From the NCBI RefSeq assembly GCF_030063355.1, contig NZ_JASISZ010000028.1, positions 1 through 64,000 of the forward strand: 64,000 nucleotides of DNA, given 5' to 3'. The stretch is from Streptomyces sp. PH10-H1 (GTDB taxonomy: Bacteria > Actinomycetota > Actinomycetes > Streptomycetales > Streptomycetaceae). Shown piece after piece: positions 35,424 through 43,620 of the stretch. The notes under the pieces are model-generated. The model saw only the letters and a program-made list of their open reading frames with translations, ran no database searches and had not been told where the DNA came from. Within the stretch, counting starts at the first letter, position 1, and each line of letters opens with the position of its first letter. The translations under genes and the position numbers were made by a program.

Positions 35424-37106
35424 ATGAGTCTTGTCATCTGGTACAAAGTCGAGATCGCCGAGGCGGACTCGGGCGGGCCCGGCGGGCTCGTCGCGGCGGT
35501 CGCGTCGTTGACCGGACTGGGTCTGCCGGTGACGGTGTCCAACGACATGTTCGCCGGATCGGTCGTGCTCGACGCCGAGATCACCGTCACGATGACCGAG
35601 GGCGCGGCCACCGACACGTTCGAGATCACCCTGATCAACCTGCCGACGGCGACGACCGACCTGATCCGCGCCGTCCAGGCGACCACACCCTTGAGCGCTT
35701 CGATCCACCTGGGCTACTTCGACGAGCCGCAGACCACCTCCACCGACGTCGGCCGCGTGCTGGTCGGGCGGATCACCAGGGTGTCCGGCTGTGTCGGTGA
35801 GGACGGGTTCGCCCGAACGGTCCTGTACGGGCAGGAGGAAGCCGGCTACCGGCTGCGGACCAGGCCGGCGGCGGGCGGCCGGCCGACCGCGACGACCGCG
35901 GTGGAGCTGGCCGGCGCCCTGGCGAGGGACGCGCACGTGCCGCTGGCGAACGGGTCGACGCTGCCCGGCGACCTGACCGGCTTCACCGTGCGCAGCGAAT
36001 CCACCCTGGACGCCCTGCGCGCGCTGGCCCGGCGAGCCGATGCTCCCCTGGTGGTCCGCGACGGGAAGGTCTACCTCGGCGCTGCGGTCGGTGAGGCGAG
36101 CGACAAGGCGCCGATGCCGTTCGACCCCGATACCAACATCGTGTCACTCGACCGCGCCAACGCCGAGGACTCGGCGGGGAACCTGACGCCTCCGGTGCGC
36201 AACACGCTGAACCTCACCGTGCTGGGCCACCCGCGCCTGCGGGTCGGCCAGATCGCGACGATCACGGGACTGTCCGACGCGCCGACCGGGACGCTGCGGC
36301 TGTCGCGGGTCGTGCACCGGTTCACCACCAGCGGCGGGTACACCGCGGAGCTCGGCCTGATCGCGGCCGACGCGGGCGAACGAGCCCAGGTCACCACCGG
36401 CGTACAGGGCGTGGCGGACCGGTGGCAGCAGGCGGTCGACCGGGCCCGCGACGACCACCCCGCCATCGACATGGGCGAGGTCACCGAGTACACCACCGGC
36501 GCCGACGGCCAGCACCTGGCCTCGCTGCACTACGCCCAGACCCCTGACCCGGACGTGGTCGCGCCGAGCGTCGCCAGTCCCGTCGACTCGGCCGTGGATC
36601 TGCACGACAAGCCGATCGCGTCGGTGTTCGCGTTCGACCGGACGGGTCTGGTCGTCCCGGTGTACCCGAAGATGCGCGCGCTGCTCGCGCACAACCGCGG
36701 GCTGGTCAACGACGCGGTGGTGGCCGGGTTCGTCTGGCCGGACAATCCGGTGCAGCGCCGGCCGGCCAACGAACCGGGCGACTTCTGGCTGGCGTTGCCC
36801 ACCGGGCTCGGTGACGACGGGCTGCCGAGCGGCGCGGGCGCCAACGACCTCATCGACGCCACCGGGCACCGGGTGGTCCAGGCTGCCGGTCTGCACCTTG
36901 TGGTGGGCGCCGATGCGCTGCCCGAGGTGGGCACCCGCCCCGCCCCGCCCGACGACAGCTCCCTCACCATCGAACATCAGAGTGGCACGACGATCACCAT
37001 CGATGCCGGTGGCGCGGTCACCATCACCACGAACCGCAAGCCGATCAGGCTGACCAACGGCGCGGTCAGCCTCAAACTCGACGGCTCCGCGGTGGAGGTG
37101 TCGTGA
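35424..37106 (+). CDS. Tail hub-spike fusion (gp27/gp5, VgrG-like)
   Basis: The 560-aa protein has an N-terminal hub with two barrel-like halves (about 1-330; VGRVLVGRITRVSGCVGED, SESTLDALRALARRADAPLV, LRVGQIATITGLSDAPTGTL), an OB-like region after it (about 380-490), and a C-terminal strand repeat TIEHQSGTTITIDAGGAVTI typical of the triple beta spike. It would form a trimer at the baseplate centre and pierce the target. No lysozyme domain or effector extension is seen. Its stop overlaps the PAAR-like start by one base. Confidence 0.78.
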   Translation: MSLVIWYKVEIAEADSGGPGGLVAAVASLTGLGLPVTVSNDMFAGSVVLDAEITVTMTEGAATDTFEITLINLPTATTDLIRAVQATTPLSASIHLGYFDEPQTTSTDVGRVLVGRITRVSGCVGEDGFARTVLYGQEEAGYRLRTRPAAGGRPTATTAVELAGALARDAHVPLANGSTLPGDLTGFTVRSESTLDALRALARRADAPLVVRDGKVYLGAAVGEASDKAPMPFDPDTNIVSLDRANAEDSAGNLTPPVRNTLNLTVLGHPRLRVGQIATITGLSDAPTGTLRLSRVVHRFTTSGGYTAELGLIAADAGERAQVTTGVQGVADRWQQAVDRARDDHPAIDMGEVTEYTTGADGQHLASLHYAQTPDPDVVAPSVASPVDSAVDLHDKPIASVFAFDRTGLVVPVYPKMRALLAHNRGLVNDAVVAGFVWPDNPVQRRPANEPGDFWLALPTGLGDDGLPSGAGANDLIDATGHRVVQAAGLHLVVGADALPEVGTRPAPPDDSSLTIEHQSGTTITIDAGGAVTITTNRKPIRLTNGAVSLKLDGSAVEVS

Positions 37107-37441
37107 TGCCGGCTGTCCTCACCACCGCGTCGGAGCTGCGGTGTCCGCACAAGGCGCCGCTCGTGGTCCAACCGAGCCAGAAGCTGCTCACCGTGGACGG
37201 CCACGCCGTACTCGTCCGCGCCGACCTGCTCGCCGCGACCGTACCGAGCTGCCCGAACACGGGCCCTGGCCAGCAGGCGTGCCGCAAGGTCGACTCGATC
37301 GTCTCTGGTCTGTCCACCACCCTGCGGGTCGGTGACGAGCCGGTCGCGCTGGAGACCGCGAAGGGACTGACCCTGGCGCTGCCGCAACCCGCGCAGTGGC
37401 AGGTGTCCTCGGTCAACCAGACGAAGCTGGAGGCGATATGA
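37106..37441 (+). CDS. PAAR-like spike tip protein
   Basis: The 111-aa product begins MPAVLTTASELRCPHKAPL and keeps three further Cys (SCPNTGPGQQACRKV), the pattern of PAAR-like (DUF4280-type) tips that bind a metal ion and cap the spike trimer. It is translated directly after the spike gene. It could carry or connect cargo, but no extension domain is present. Confidence 0.65.
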   Translation: MPAVLTTASELRCPHKAPLVVQPSQKLLTVDGHAVLVRADLLAATVPSCPNTGPGQQACRKVDSIVSGLSTTLRVGDEPVALETAKGLTLALPQPAQWQVSSVNQTKLEAI

Positions 37442-37896
37442 CAACGCCGGCGTTCGCGGAATCGTTCGGGCGCGGCCTGCGCCTGGACGACGGAGATCTG
37501 GTGCTCGGCGGCGGGCAGCTGCTCGAGGTCGAGGGGATCGCGAACCTCACTCAGGCGCTGACCCTGCGGATCCTGACGCCCTTCGGGTCGGACCGATTCA
37601 ACACACGTTACGGGCTGGACCTCACACAGGCGTTCACCGAGCCGAGCGGCGTCCGGATGGTCAAGGAGCTGGTGAAGTTGAACCTGGTCAGAACGCTGGC
37701 CGCGGATCCGCGCGTGAGCGAGGTCCGGCAGGTCGTCTTCGACGACGACCCCGGCCGGCCGGCCGCCGATCCGGATGCGTTGACGCGAGTGCGCGCGGCA
37801 CATCACCGTCGCCTGTGGTCGGTCGAGGTCGACCTGGACACGGTGGCGGGCACGCGGTTGACGCTGGACGTTGACGTGGAGGTGAGAACGGCGTGA
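37438..37896 (+). CDS. gp25-like baseplate wedge protein
   Basis: The 152-aa protein has the GPW/gp25 signature: ANLTQALTLRILTPFGSDRF NTRYG, then SEVRQVVFDDD and a C-terminal strand set. gp25 links the sheath to the baseplate wedge in phages, type VI systems and eCIS. ATG overlaps the PAAR-like stop (ATGA). It gives one of the strongest family matches of the cluster. Confidence 0.82.
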   Translation: MTTPAFAESFGRGLRLDDGDLVLGGGQLLEVEGIANLTQALTLRILTPFGSDRFNTRYGLDLTQAFTEPSGVRMVKELVKLNLVRTLAADPRVSEVRQVVFDDDPGRPAADPDALTRVRAAHHRRLWSVEVDLDTVAGTRLTLDVDVEVRTA

Positions 37897-39206
37897 CCGA
37901 TTTCGGAGTGACCCCGGACGGGTTCGTGCTCAAGCCGGTGGACGTGATCCTCAGCGAGTCCCTCGAGCGGGCCCGCGCTGTGTTCGACAACGTGGACCTG
38001 TCCAGCACGAGCCCGCTGCGCAAGATCCTGGAGACCACAGCGGCCGAGGACGGCGAGCTGTGGAAGCGCATGGAGGACTTGTATTACGCCAACTTCGTCT
38101 CCACCGCGTCGGGCGACAATCTCGACCTGCTCGGTGAGGACGTCGGCCTGGCCCGGCCCCAGCTGGCCGGCACCGGAACGGTGCACATCACGCTGGGCGG
38201 CAGCCCGGCACAGGGCAGGCGCTACGTCGTTCCGGAAGGCACCATCCTCGTCACCGCCGCGCCGGTCCGGACGTTCGGCACCACCGCCACGGTGACGTTG
38301 GACGCGGCCACCGCCAGGACCGCCGACGTAGGCGTGGTGGCGTTCGAGCCCGGGCCGGGTGGCGACGTTCCGGTGGGTGCGATCGCGGGGATCGATCCCG
38401 CGTACAGTGCCGTCTTCCTGGCCGACTTCGGCGCCGCGACGCTCACCGTGACCAATCCGGCGGCGACCAGCGGCGGCACCGCGACCGTGCCGGACGACGT
38501 CTACCGGGCACGGCTGGCCGGCCTGGCCCGCAACCTGTGGACCGTGGAGTCGGTGACACAGGCGGCGTTGGGCGTCAGCGGAGTGCTGGACGTGGTGCTG
38601 TCCGACCCACTCGGCGGCGTGGACGTCTCGCAGAGCTACTTCGGCACGTTCACGTTCGACCAGCGGGCCTTCAGCGCGGAAGCCAGGAGAGTCGGGGAGC
38701 CCTACTTCTTCGATGTCGTGGTGGCGCACGACGTTCGTGCGCCGTGGCGGACCATCGGATCGGTGCAGGGGGTCTTCGAGCGGGTCCGTGCGGCGGTCGA
38801 TCTGGTGCGGCCGGTCGGGATCCATCCGAATATCGTGGAGGCCGACCACATCGAGGTCGGCGCGCGGGCGATCTTGGTCGTGGAGCCCGGATCCGACGGA
38901 GCGGCCCTGCTGGCCTCGATCAGGCAGCGGCTGGCCACCGACATCGGCAGTCTCCGGCTCGGCGGTGATGTCCTGTACTCGCAGGTGGTGCGGGCGTTCG
39001 TGGAACAGCCCGGTGCGGTGGACGTCCAGCAGTTGCACCTGCGCCGCAACCCGCCGGCCTTCGGACGGATCACCTTCGGCGCGGTGACCAACCAGAGCAC
39101 CGTGGTCGAGACCCCGGTGGGGGAGAACCTCGCCATGGGGCGGAACGAGTTGGCCATCTTCCCGACACGGGAAGGTGCTCTCGACATCGCGCTGGTGACC
39201 CCATGA
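37893..39206 (+). CDS. Baseplate J-like wedge protein
   Basis: The 437-aa protein matches gpJ/gp47-type wedge proteins: N-terminal helix (TSPLRKILETTAAEDGELWK, ASGDNLDLLGEDVGL), central beta-domain (YVVPEGTILVTAAPVRTFGT), and DVYRARLAGLARNLWTVESV with LRLGGDVLYSQVVRAFVEQP. J proteins form the wedge that transmits baseplate opening to sheath contraction. GTG 37893 overlaps the gp25 stop. Confidence 0.83.
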   Translation: MTDFGVTPDGFVLKPVDVILSESLERARAVFDNVDLSSTSPLRKILETTAAEDGELWKRMEDLYYANFVSTASGDNLDLLGEDVGLARPQLAGTGTVHITLGGSPAQGRRYVVPEGTILVTAAPVRTFGTTATVTLDAATARTADVGVVAFEPGPGGDVPVGAIAGIDPAYSAVFLADFGAATLTVTNPAATSGGTATVPDDVYRARLAGLARNLWTVESVTQAALGVSGVLDVVLSDPLGGVDVSQSYFGTFTFDQRAFSAEARRVGEPYFFDVVVAHDVRAPWRTIGSVQGVFERVRAAVDLVRPVGIHPNIVEADHIEVGARAILVVEPGSDGAALLASIRQRLATDIGSLRLGGDVLYSQVVRAFVEQPGAVDVQQLHLRRNPPAFGRITFGAVTNQSTVVETPVGENLAMGRNELAIFPTREGALDIALVTP

Positions 39207-42200
39207 GCGCGCCGACGCTCGCCGCGGTCCGGATGGGCGCCCGGCTGACCACGCCGTTCGACCGCGGCGCGGACAGCCTGGTCCTGCAACTGCTGCCCGG
39301 CGCCGGGGCATCGGTCACGACGGTGCGGCCGTACGACTTCGCCGACCACCAGGCCCGGTTCGGCCTGCCGCCGGAGCCCCGCTACGTGCTGGCCACGGCC
39401 CGGGACGTGGTCACCGACACCGTGGTGACGGTGACCTTCACCGAGCCGGGCAAGCCGACAGCGACGGTGACGGCGATGATCCGGGCCGGAACGCCGGCCG
39501 GCGCCTCCGTCGTGCTCGATCTGCCCGCCTCCGCGCAGGTCCGGGTGACCAGTCTGGCGATGACGCCGGCCGCGCCGGACGGCCGCCCGGACGAGTGCTG
39601 GCGGGTGACCGCGCTCCTGGGCACCCTGGCCAAGCTGCTGTGGGTGATCGGTGGCGAGCGGGACCAGCTGCGCGGCCGACTGGTCCGCACGCTGGCCCAG
39701 CGGCATCTGCCGACCGCGACCGGCCGCAGCCTGGACCTGATCGGCACCGAACTCGGTGTGCCGCGGTTCCCGCCGCTGCCCTACGGATTCGACGCCGACA
39801 CCGTCGCGCTCTACCACCTCGACGATGTCGCCGGGGCCGGCACCGCGGTCCAGGATGTCACCGGTCAGTATCCGGGCCGCACCGGTCATCCGGGTGTGCT
39901 GCACGGGCCGGTGGACCTGGCTCTCGCCGGCCGATACGGCCGCGCGTTCGGCTTCGCCGGGCCGGGCACCTGGGTGGAGGCGGCGACCGCCCCGGCATTC
40001 GACATCGCCGCGACCGGTAGCGCCACGGTGGAGTGCTTCGTCCGCCCGGACGCCGCCGGAGGCGACGGGCAGGTGCTGTTCCGGCATCCCGCTCCCGGTG
40101 GCGTCGGCGCGGGATGGGTGCTGTCGGTGGGTGAGTTCGGCCGCGGACTGGACCGCAATGTGCGGCTGTCGGTCGGCGACGGGACCACGACGTTGACGCT
40201 CTTCGCCGATCTGAGTCTGCCGCCCGATACCTTCACCCACCTCGCCGGCGTGCTCGACCGCGCCGCCGGCCGGCTCGCTCTCTACGCCGACGGGAAGCTG
40301 CGGTCCGGCACATCGCTGGGCGCGCTCGGCCCCGTGGCGAACACGGCGCCGTTGCGGATCGGCCCGGCTGACAGCGCGTTCCGCGGGGTGATCGACGAGG
40401 TGCGGATCTCCGCGGTGGCGCGAGCGGATTTCTCTCCCGTACTGGGCGAGGCGGATGAGCACTACCGTCGCCGGCTGCGGCTGTTCCGGCGCTGGGCGCT
40501 GCCGACCCCGGCCAATCTGGCCGCGATGCTCAATGAACTGGTGGGCACCATCGGCGGGATGTCCGATCCGCTGGTGGTCGAGGACACCGACGCCACCCTC
40601 GTCCGGGGCACCCGGCTGGTGCACATCCGCCCGGTCTCGCTGCTGCCGGGGGAGTGCATCGACGCCGCAGGACGGCGACGCGTGACCGAAGCGGACACCG
40701 TCGGCACGGCAGCGGAGGAGGAGGTGTTCGACCCCGCCTACCTGCTGCGCTACGACCGCGCGGGCGTCGACTTCAGCCAGCCCCCACCCCGGGTGCCCGG
40801 CCCCGGCGAACGCCCGGCGGACCCGCACCTGATCCAGGTCGGCCTGGCCGCGCCACTCGACCAGCTGATCGCGCTGGCGGGTGCCGAACCGGGCCCGCCG
40901 GGCCGGCTGCGAGTGGGCGCCGCCTTCGATCCCCAGGCGCCCGACCTGCGAGTGACCGGGCGGGCGGCGTTGGTCGGGCACAGCACCATCGCACCGGGAC
41001 GGCTGGCCGCGCTGGCGCACCGGGCCGGCTTCGACTACGTCTGCCACCGCGCCGACCCGCAGGTCGACGGGGCTCAGGTCTACGTCGCCAACGCCCCGGG
41101 TGACTACTTCGCTGTCGACATCACCCCGGCCGCCGCCGGCCCCACCGATCTGGATACGGGGTCGCCGCCGGTGGTCCTGTCCCTGCGCCCGATACCGCCC
41201 GCCGATACGGTGCTGCACTGGCTGACCGTGCCGAACGGCATCGGAGGCGGCCTGCTGAGCACCACCGGCGCACAGGGCAGCCCGGCCGCGGTCACCACCC
41301 TGAAGGCGACCGCGCCGGGCGGGCTGCTCGTGAAAGCGGACCTGACCCGGGGCGGCCACACCATCTCGGCGACCCGTCCGTTGCGGATCGGCCTGCTCGA
41401 TCTGCCCAACAACCAGAAGATCGACGACGACGGCACCCTCGGGGCACCCGCGAACCGGACCGGTGACACCGGCGCCTTCTTCGACAGCCGGTTCCTCGTG
41501 CGGCACAACGACCAGCGGGTGGACTACGGCAGCATCGACAACAACCATTTGATGCAGCCCGCGGTGGCCGAACTGCTGGACGCCCTGCTCGCCGAACTCG
41601 CCCGGCGAGCCGTGAGCGGTCAGCTCAGGGCGATCTCCGGGTTCCAGCCAGGGGGCGACCCGTTCAGCAGCCAGGGCCGGACGCTGACCCTGCGGCACAC
41701 CACCGCGACGGCCGGCGCGCTGGGCGCGATGGCGCACGCTGTCGGATTCGGGCACGTCGAGCACACTGAACCCATCGTGAAGATCACTCAGGCGCCGGGG
41801 GAGCTGGTCGTGGTCCACGGTCCGGCCGGCGCGGACGACCGCCTGATCATCGAGGTGGACGAAGGTGCGACGGTGGCCCTGTCCGTGCAGCCGGCGCTGC
41901 CCTCCGGCGGCCCACCCGGCCAGGCAGGCGCCGATGCGAGCCGGCTCGGCTGGGCGACGGGGGCATTCGGCACCGCACACGCCACCCTCGATTCCCTCAC
42001 CCAACCCACCACCACCCTGCGCGGGGACACCGCGGGCATCGCCTGGGTCCAGGCCAGCTACCTGCTCGGCGACCTGTCCGCGCCCTACACCTTCCGGGTC
42101 GGGCTGCGGTCGGAACTGGACCGGCCGGACACGGTGATCACCAAGGATCAGTACGACTTGATCCTCAACATCCTCAATGCTCTGCACCCGGTGGGCATCG

Positions 42201-42340
42201 AGGTCAACACCCGGATCATCCGGGACCACACCATCGAAGTCCGCGGTGATCTGGCAGCGGCCAACCCCGATTTCACCTATCCCAAGTTCCGCGTGCGCAG
42301 CGTGCTGCCACCCCTGCGAAGGGACAACCGTCGTGGCTGA
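39203..42340 (+). CDS. Large wedge/tail-fibre protein with LamG-like domain
   Basis: The 1045-aa protein has an N-terminal wedge-like part (gpI-like, ATGRSLDLIGTELGVPRFPP near residue 175), then a concanavalin/LamG sandwich (about 195-400: YHLDDVAGAGTAVQDVTGQY, LSLPPDTFTHLAGVLDRAAG, RISAVARADFSPVL). A helical segment (RRLRLFRRWALPTPANLAAM) and a long C-terminal part with two related segments (SRFLVRHNDQRVDYGSIDNN; LAALAHRAGFDYVCHRADPQ versus LGAMAHAVGFGHVEHTEPIV) follow. It could combine wedge gpI with glycan binding in one chain, which is unusual. ATG overlaps the J stop; the 3' end overlaps the next gene by 8 bases. Confidence 0.7.
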   Translation: MSAPTLAAVRMGARLTTPFDRGADSLVLQLLPGAGASVTTVRPYDFADHQARFGLPPEPRYVLATARDVVTDTVVTVTFTEPGKPTATVTAMIRAGTPAGASVVLDLPASAQVRVTSLAMTPAAPDGRPDECWRVTALLGTLAKLLWVIGGERDQLRGRLVRTLAQRHLPTATGRSLDLIGTELGVPRFPPLPYGFDADTVALYHLDDVAGAGTAVQDVTGQYPGRTGHPGVLHGPVDLALAGRYGRAFGFAGPGTWVEAATAPAFDIAATGSATVECFVRPDAAGGDGQVLFRHPAPGGVGAGWVLSVGEFGRGLDRNVRLSVGDGTTTLTLFADLSLPPDTFTHLAGVLDRAAGRLALYADGKLRSGTSLGALGPVANTAPLRIGPADSAFRGVIDEVRISAVARADFSPVLGEADEHYRRRLRLFRRWALPTPANLAAMLNELVGTIGGMSDPLVVEDTDATLVRGTRLVHIRPVSLLPGECIDAAGRRRVTEADTVGTAAEEEVFDPAYLLRYDRAGVDFSQPPPRVPGPGERPADPHLIQVGLAAPLDQLIALAGAEPGPPGRLRVGAAFDPQAPDLRVTGRAALVGHSTIAPGRLAALAHRAGFDYVCHRADPQVDGAQVYVANAPGDYFAVDITPAAAGPTDLDTGSPPVVLSLRPIPPADTVLHWLTVPNGIGGGLLSTTGAQGSPAAVTTLKATAPGGLLVKADLTRGGHTISATRPLRIGLLDLPNNQKIDDDGTLGAPANRTGDTGAFFDSRFLVRHNDQRVDYGSIDNNHLMQPAVAELLDALLAELARRAVSGQLRAISGFQPGGDPFSSQGRTLTLRHTTATAGALGAMAHAVGFGHVEHTEPIVKITQAPGELVVVHGPAGADDRLIIEVDEGATVALSVQPALPSGGPPGQAGADASRLGWATGAFGTAHATLDSLTQPTTTLRGDTAGIAWVQASYLLGDLSAPYTFRVGLRSELDRPDTVITKDQYDLILNILNALHPVGIEVNTRIIRDHTIEVRGDLAAANPDFTYPKFRVRSVLPPLRRDNRRG

Positions 42341-42953
42341 CTTCAGCTACAACCCGAAATTCCACCACGCCGTCTGGGAAGATCGCATCAGCCTGGTCCA
42401 GGCCGACGGCCCGAACGGCTTCAACATCCGTTTCGGGACCATCGAGAGCGACCTGCACGGTGTGGCCACCGTGGTCGATCAGATCGGCACCGAGCTGGAT
42501 GCGCTCAGCGCCAGGGTGCCGCCGCGACCGCCCACCGTCACCCTCTCGCTCGCTCCGACCCTGCAAGCGGTCGCCGGCCAGCCCAGCTGGGTGCTGCAGA
42601 CCTCGGGAGCCGCAGTGGCGCCGTCGGGCGGCGGCCCCAACGGGGTGCTCCCGCTGGTCCTCCCCGACCATGCCCAAGTGACCGCGGTGCGTGTCGTGGG
42701 TCATGGCGTCCCGCCCAGTGGGCAGAACACCGTCTTCTCCTTCACCCGGGTCTCCCTGACCGACGGCGCCGTCCAGTCGACGCTGTTCGACACCAGCGGC
42801 GTCCCCCTGAACACGTCGACGTCGCTGCCCAATCCGGCCATCGGTCTGATCAACCTCGCGAATTTCCGCTACCTGTTCTCGGCCGGCAGCGGACAGGCGT
42901 CCGGCGATCCCGTCACCCTCGTGGCCTTTCAGTTCACCTACACCAATCCGTGA
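42333..42953 (+). CDS. Fibre or decoration protein of the tail-like cluster
   Basis: The 206-aa product from GTG 42333 begins ADFSYNPKFHHAVWEDRISL and has a short helical linker (GVATVVDQIGTELDALSARV) before a beta-rich C-terminal half (QAVAGQPSWVLQTSGAAVAP, FRYLFSAGSGQASGDPVTLV). A helix-then-beta-knob design is typical of short trimeric fibres. Function is inferred only from shape and position. Confidence 0.55.
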   Translation: MADFSYNPKFHHAVWEDRISLVQADGPNGFNIRFGTIESDLHGVATVVDQIGTELDALSARVPPRPPTVTLSLAPTLQAVAGQPSWVLQTSGAAVAPSGGGPNGVLPLVLPDHAQVTAVRVVGHGVPPSGQNTVFSFTRVSLTDGAVQSTLFDTSGVPLNTSTSLPNPAIGLINLANFRYLFSAGSGQASGDPVTLVAFQFTYTNP

Positions 42954-43077
42954 GAGAGCCGTCCCGTACCACGGACCGGCCGACACAACACCGAACGAGA
43001 GCCGCGCGCCGTTGCGCACGGATCCATCACCCCGCATTCCAAACCGTGGCCTGACGGCCATTCCGAAGGGAGAGACC

Positions 43078-43620
43078 GTGACCATCAATGATCTGCCGGC
43101 CGCTGAGGACGGTCCGGCGACATCCCCGGACGAATCCATAACGACCCCACCGGACGAATCGATCACGACCCCGCCGGACGACGTCGCGCCACGGGTGAGC
43201 ATCTCCCTGCCGAGCGGACCGGTGGCGGCGGGCGTGCCGGCCACGATCACGGTATTCGCCGACCCCGGCACCCGCTGGGTACTGCGGGGCGGCGGCTGGA
43301 AACCGGTACCGGCGGTCACCTACAGCGAGACGATTCTCGACGTCCAGAGTGTCACGTCGATCAGGGACCACCGGGGAGGCGGCGGAAGCTACTCCGTGAC
43401 CTTCCCGAGCCCGGGCAACTACGCGATCTCCGCATCCGCGGTGACGACCGGCGGAACGTCCGTGCCGGCCGGCCCGCGGACCGTCTCCGTGGTCCCCGCC
43501 GACCCGCCGGCTTTCACCTGGGTCACACCGGCCGACGGCGCTGTGGTCGACTTGGGCCCGGACTGCGCGCGGGTCCTGGCCAGTCGCATGGTGTCATTCC
43601 TCGCAGGCGGACTGTTGTGA
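43078..43620 (+). CDS. Ig-like or cargo-like protein at the end of the tail cluster
   Basis: The 180-aa protein from GTG 43078 (AAGGGAG upstream) has an acidic Thr/Pro N-terminus with a repeated ESITTPPD unit, then a single beta-sandwich domain (VSISLPSGPVAAGVPATITV, YSVTFPSPGNYAISASAV) and a short C-terminal tail with one Cys. It has no signal peptide. It may be a decoration, fibre adaptor or cargo of the injection system; none can be shown. Its TGA directly abuts the kinase stop on the other strand. Confidence 0.5.
   Translation: MTINDLPAAEDGPATSPDESITTPPDESITTPPDDVAPRVSISLPSGPVAAGVPATITVFADPGTRWVLRGGGWKPVPAVTYSETILDVQSVTSIRDHRGGGGSYSVTFPSPGNYAISASAVTTGGTSVPAGPRTVSVVPADPPAFTWVTPADGAVVDLGPDCARVLASRMVSFLAGGLL

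Noticed and set aside
38702-42229. 1175-aa open frame on the minus strand
   Set aside because: Antisense of the J-like and wedge genes; composition is Arg/Gly/Gln-rich shadow coding with no domain pattern, and it arises from GC-biased third positions.
31513-43620. Ordinary prophage
   Set aside because: No integrase, head, packaging or lysis gene and no attachment repeats were seen around the tail genes.
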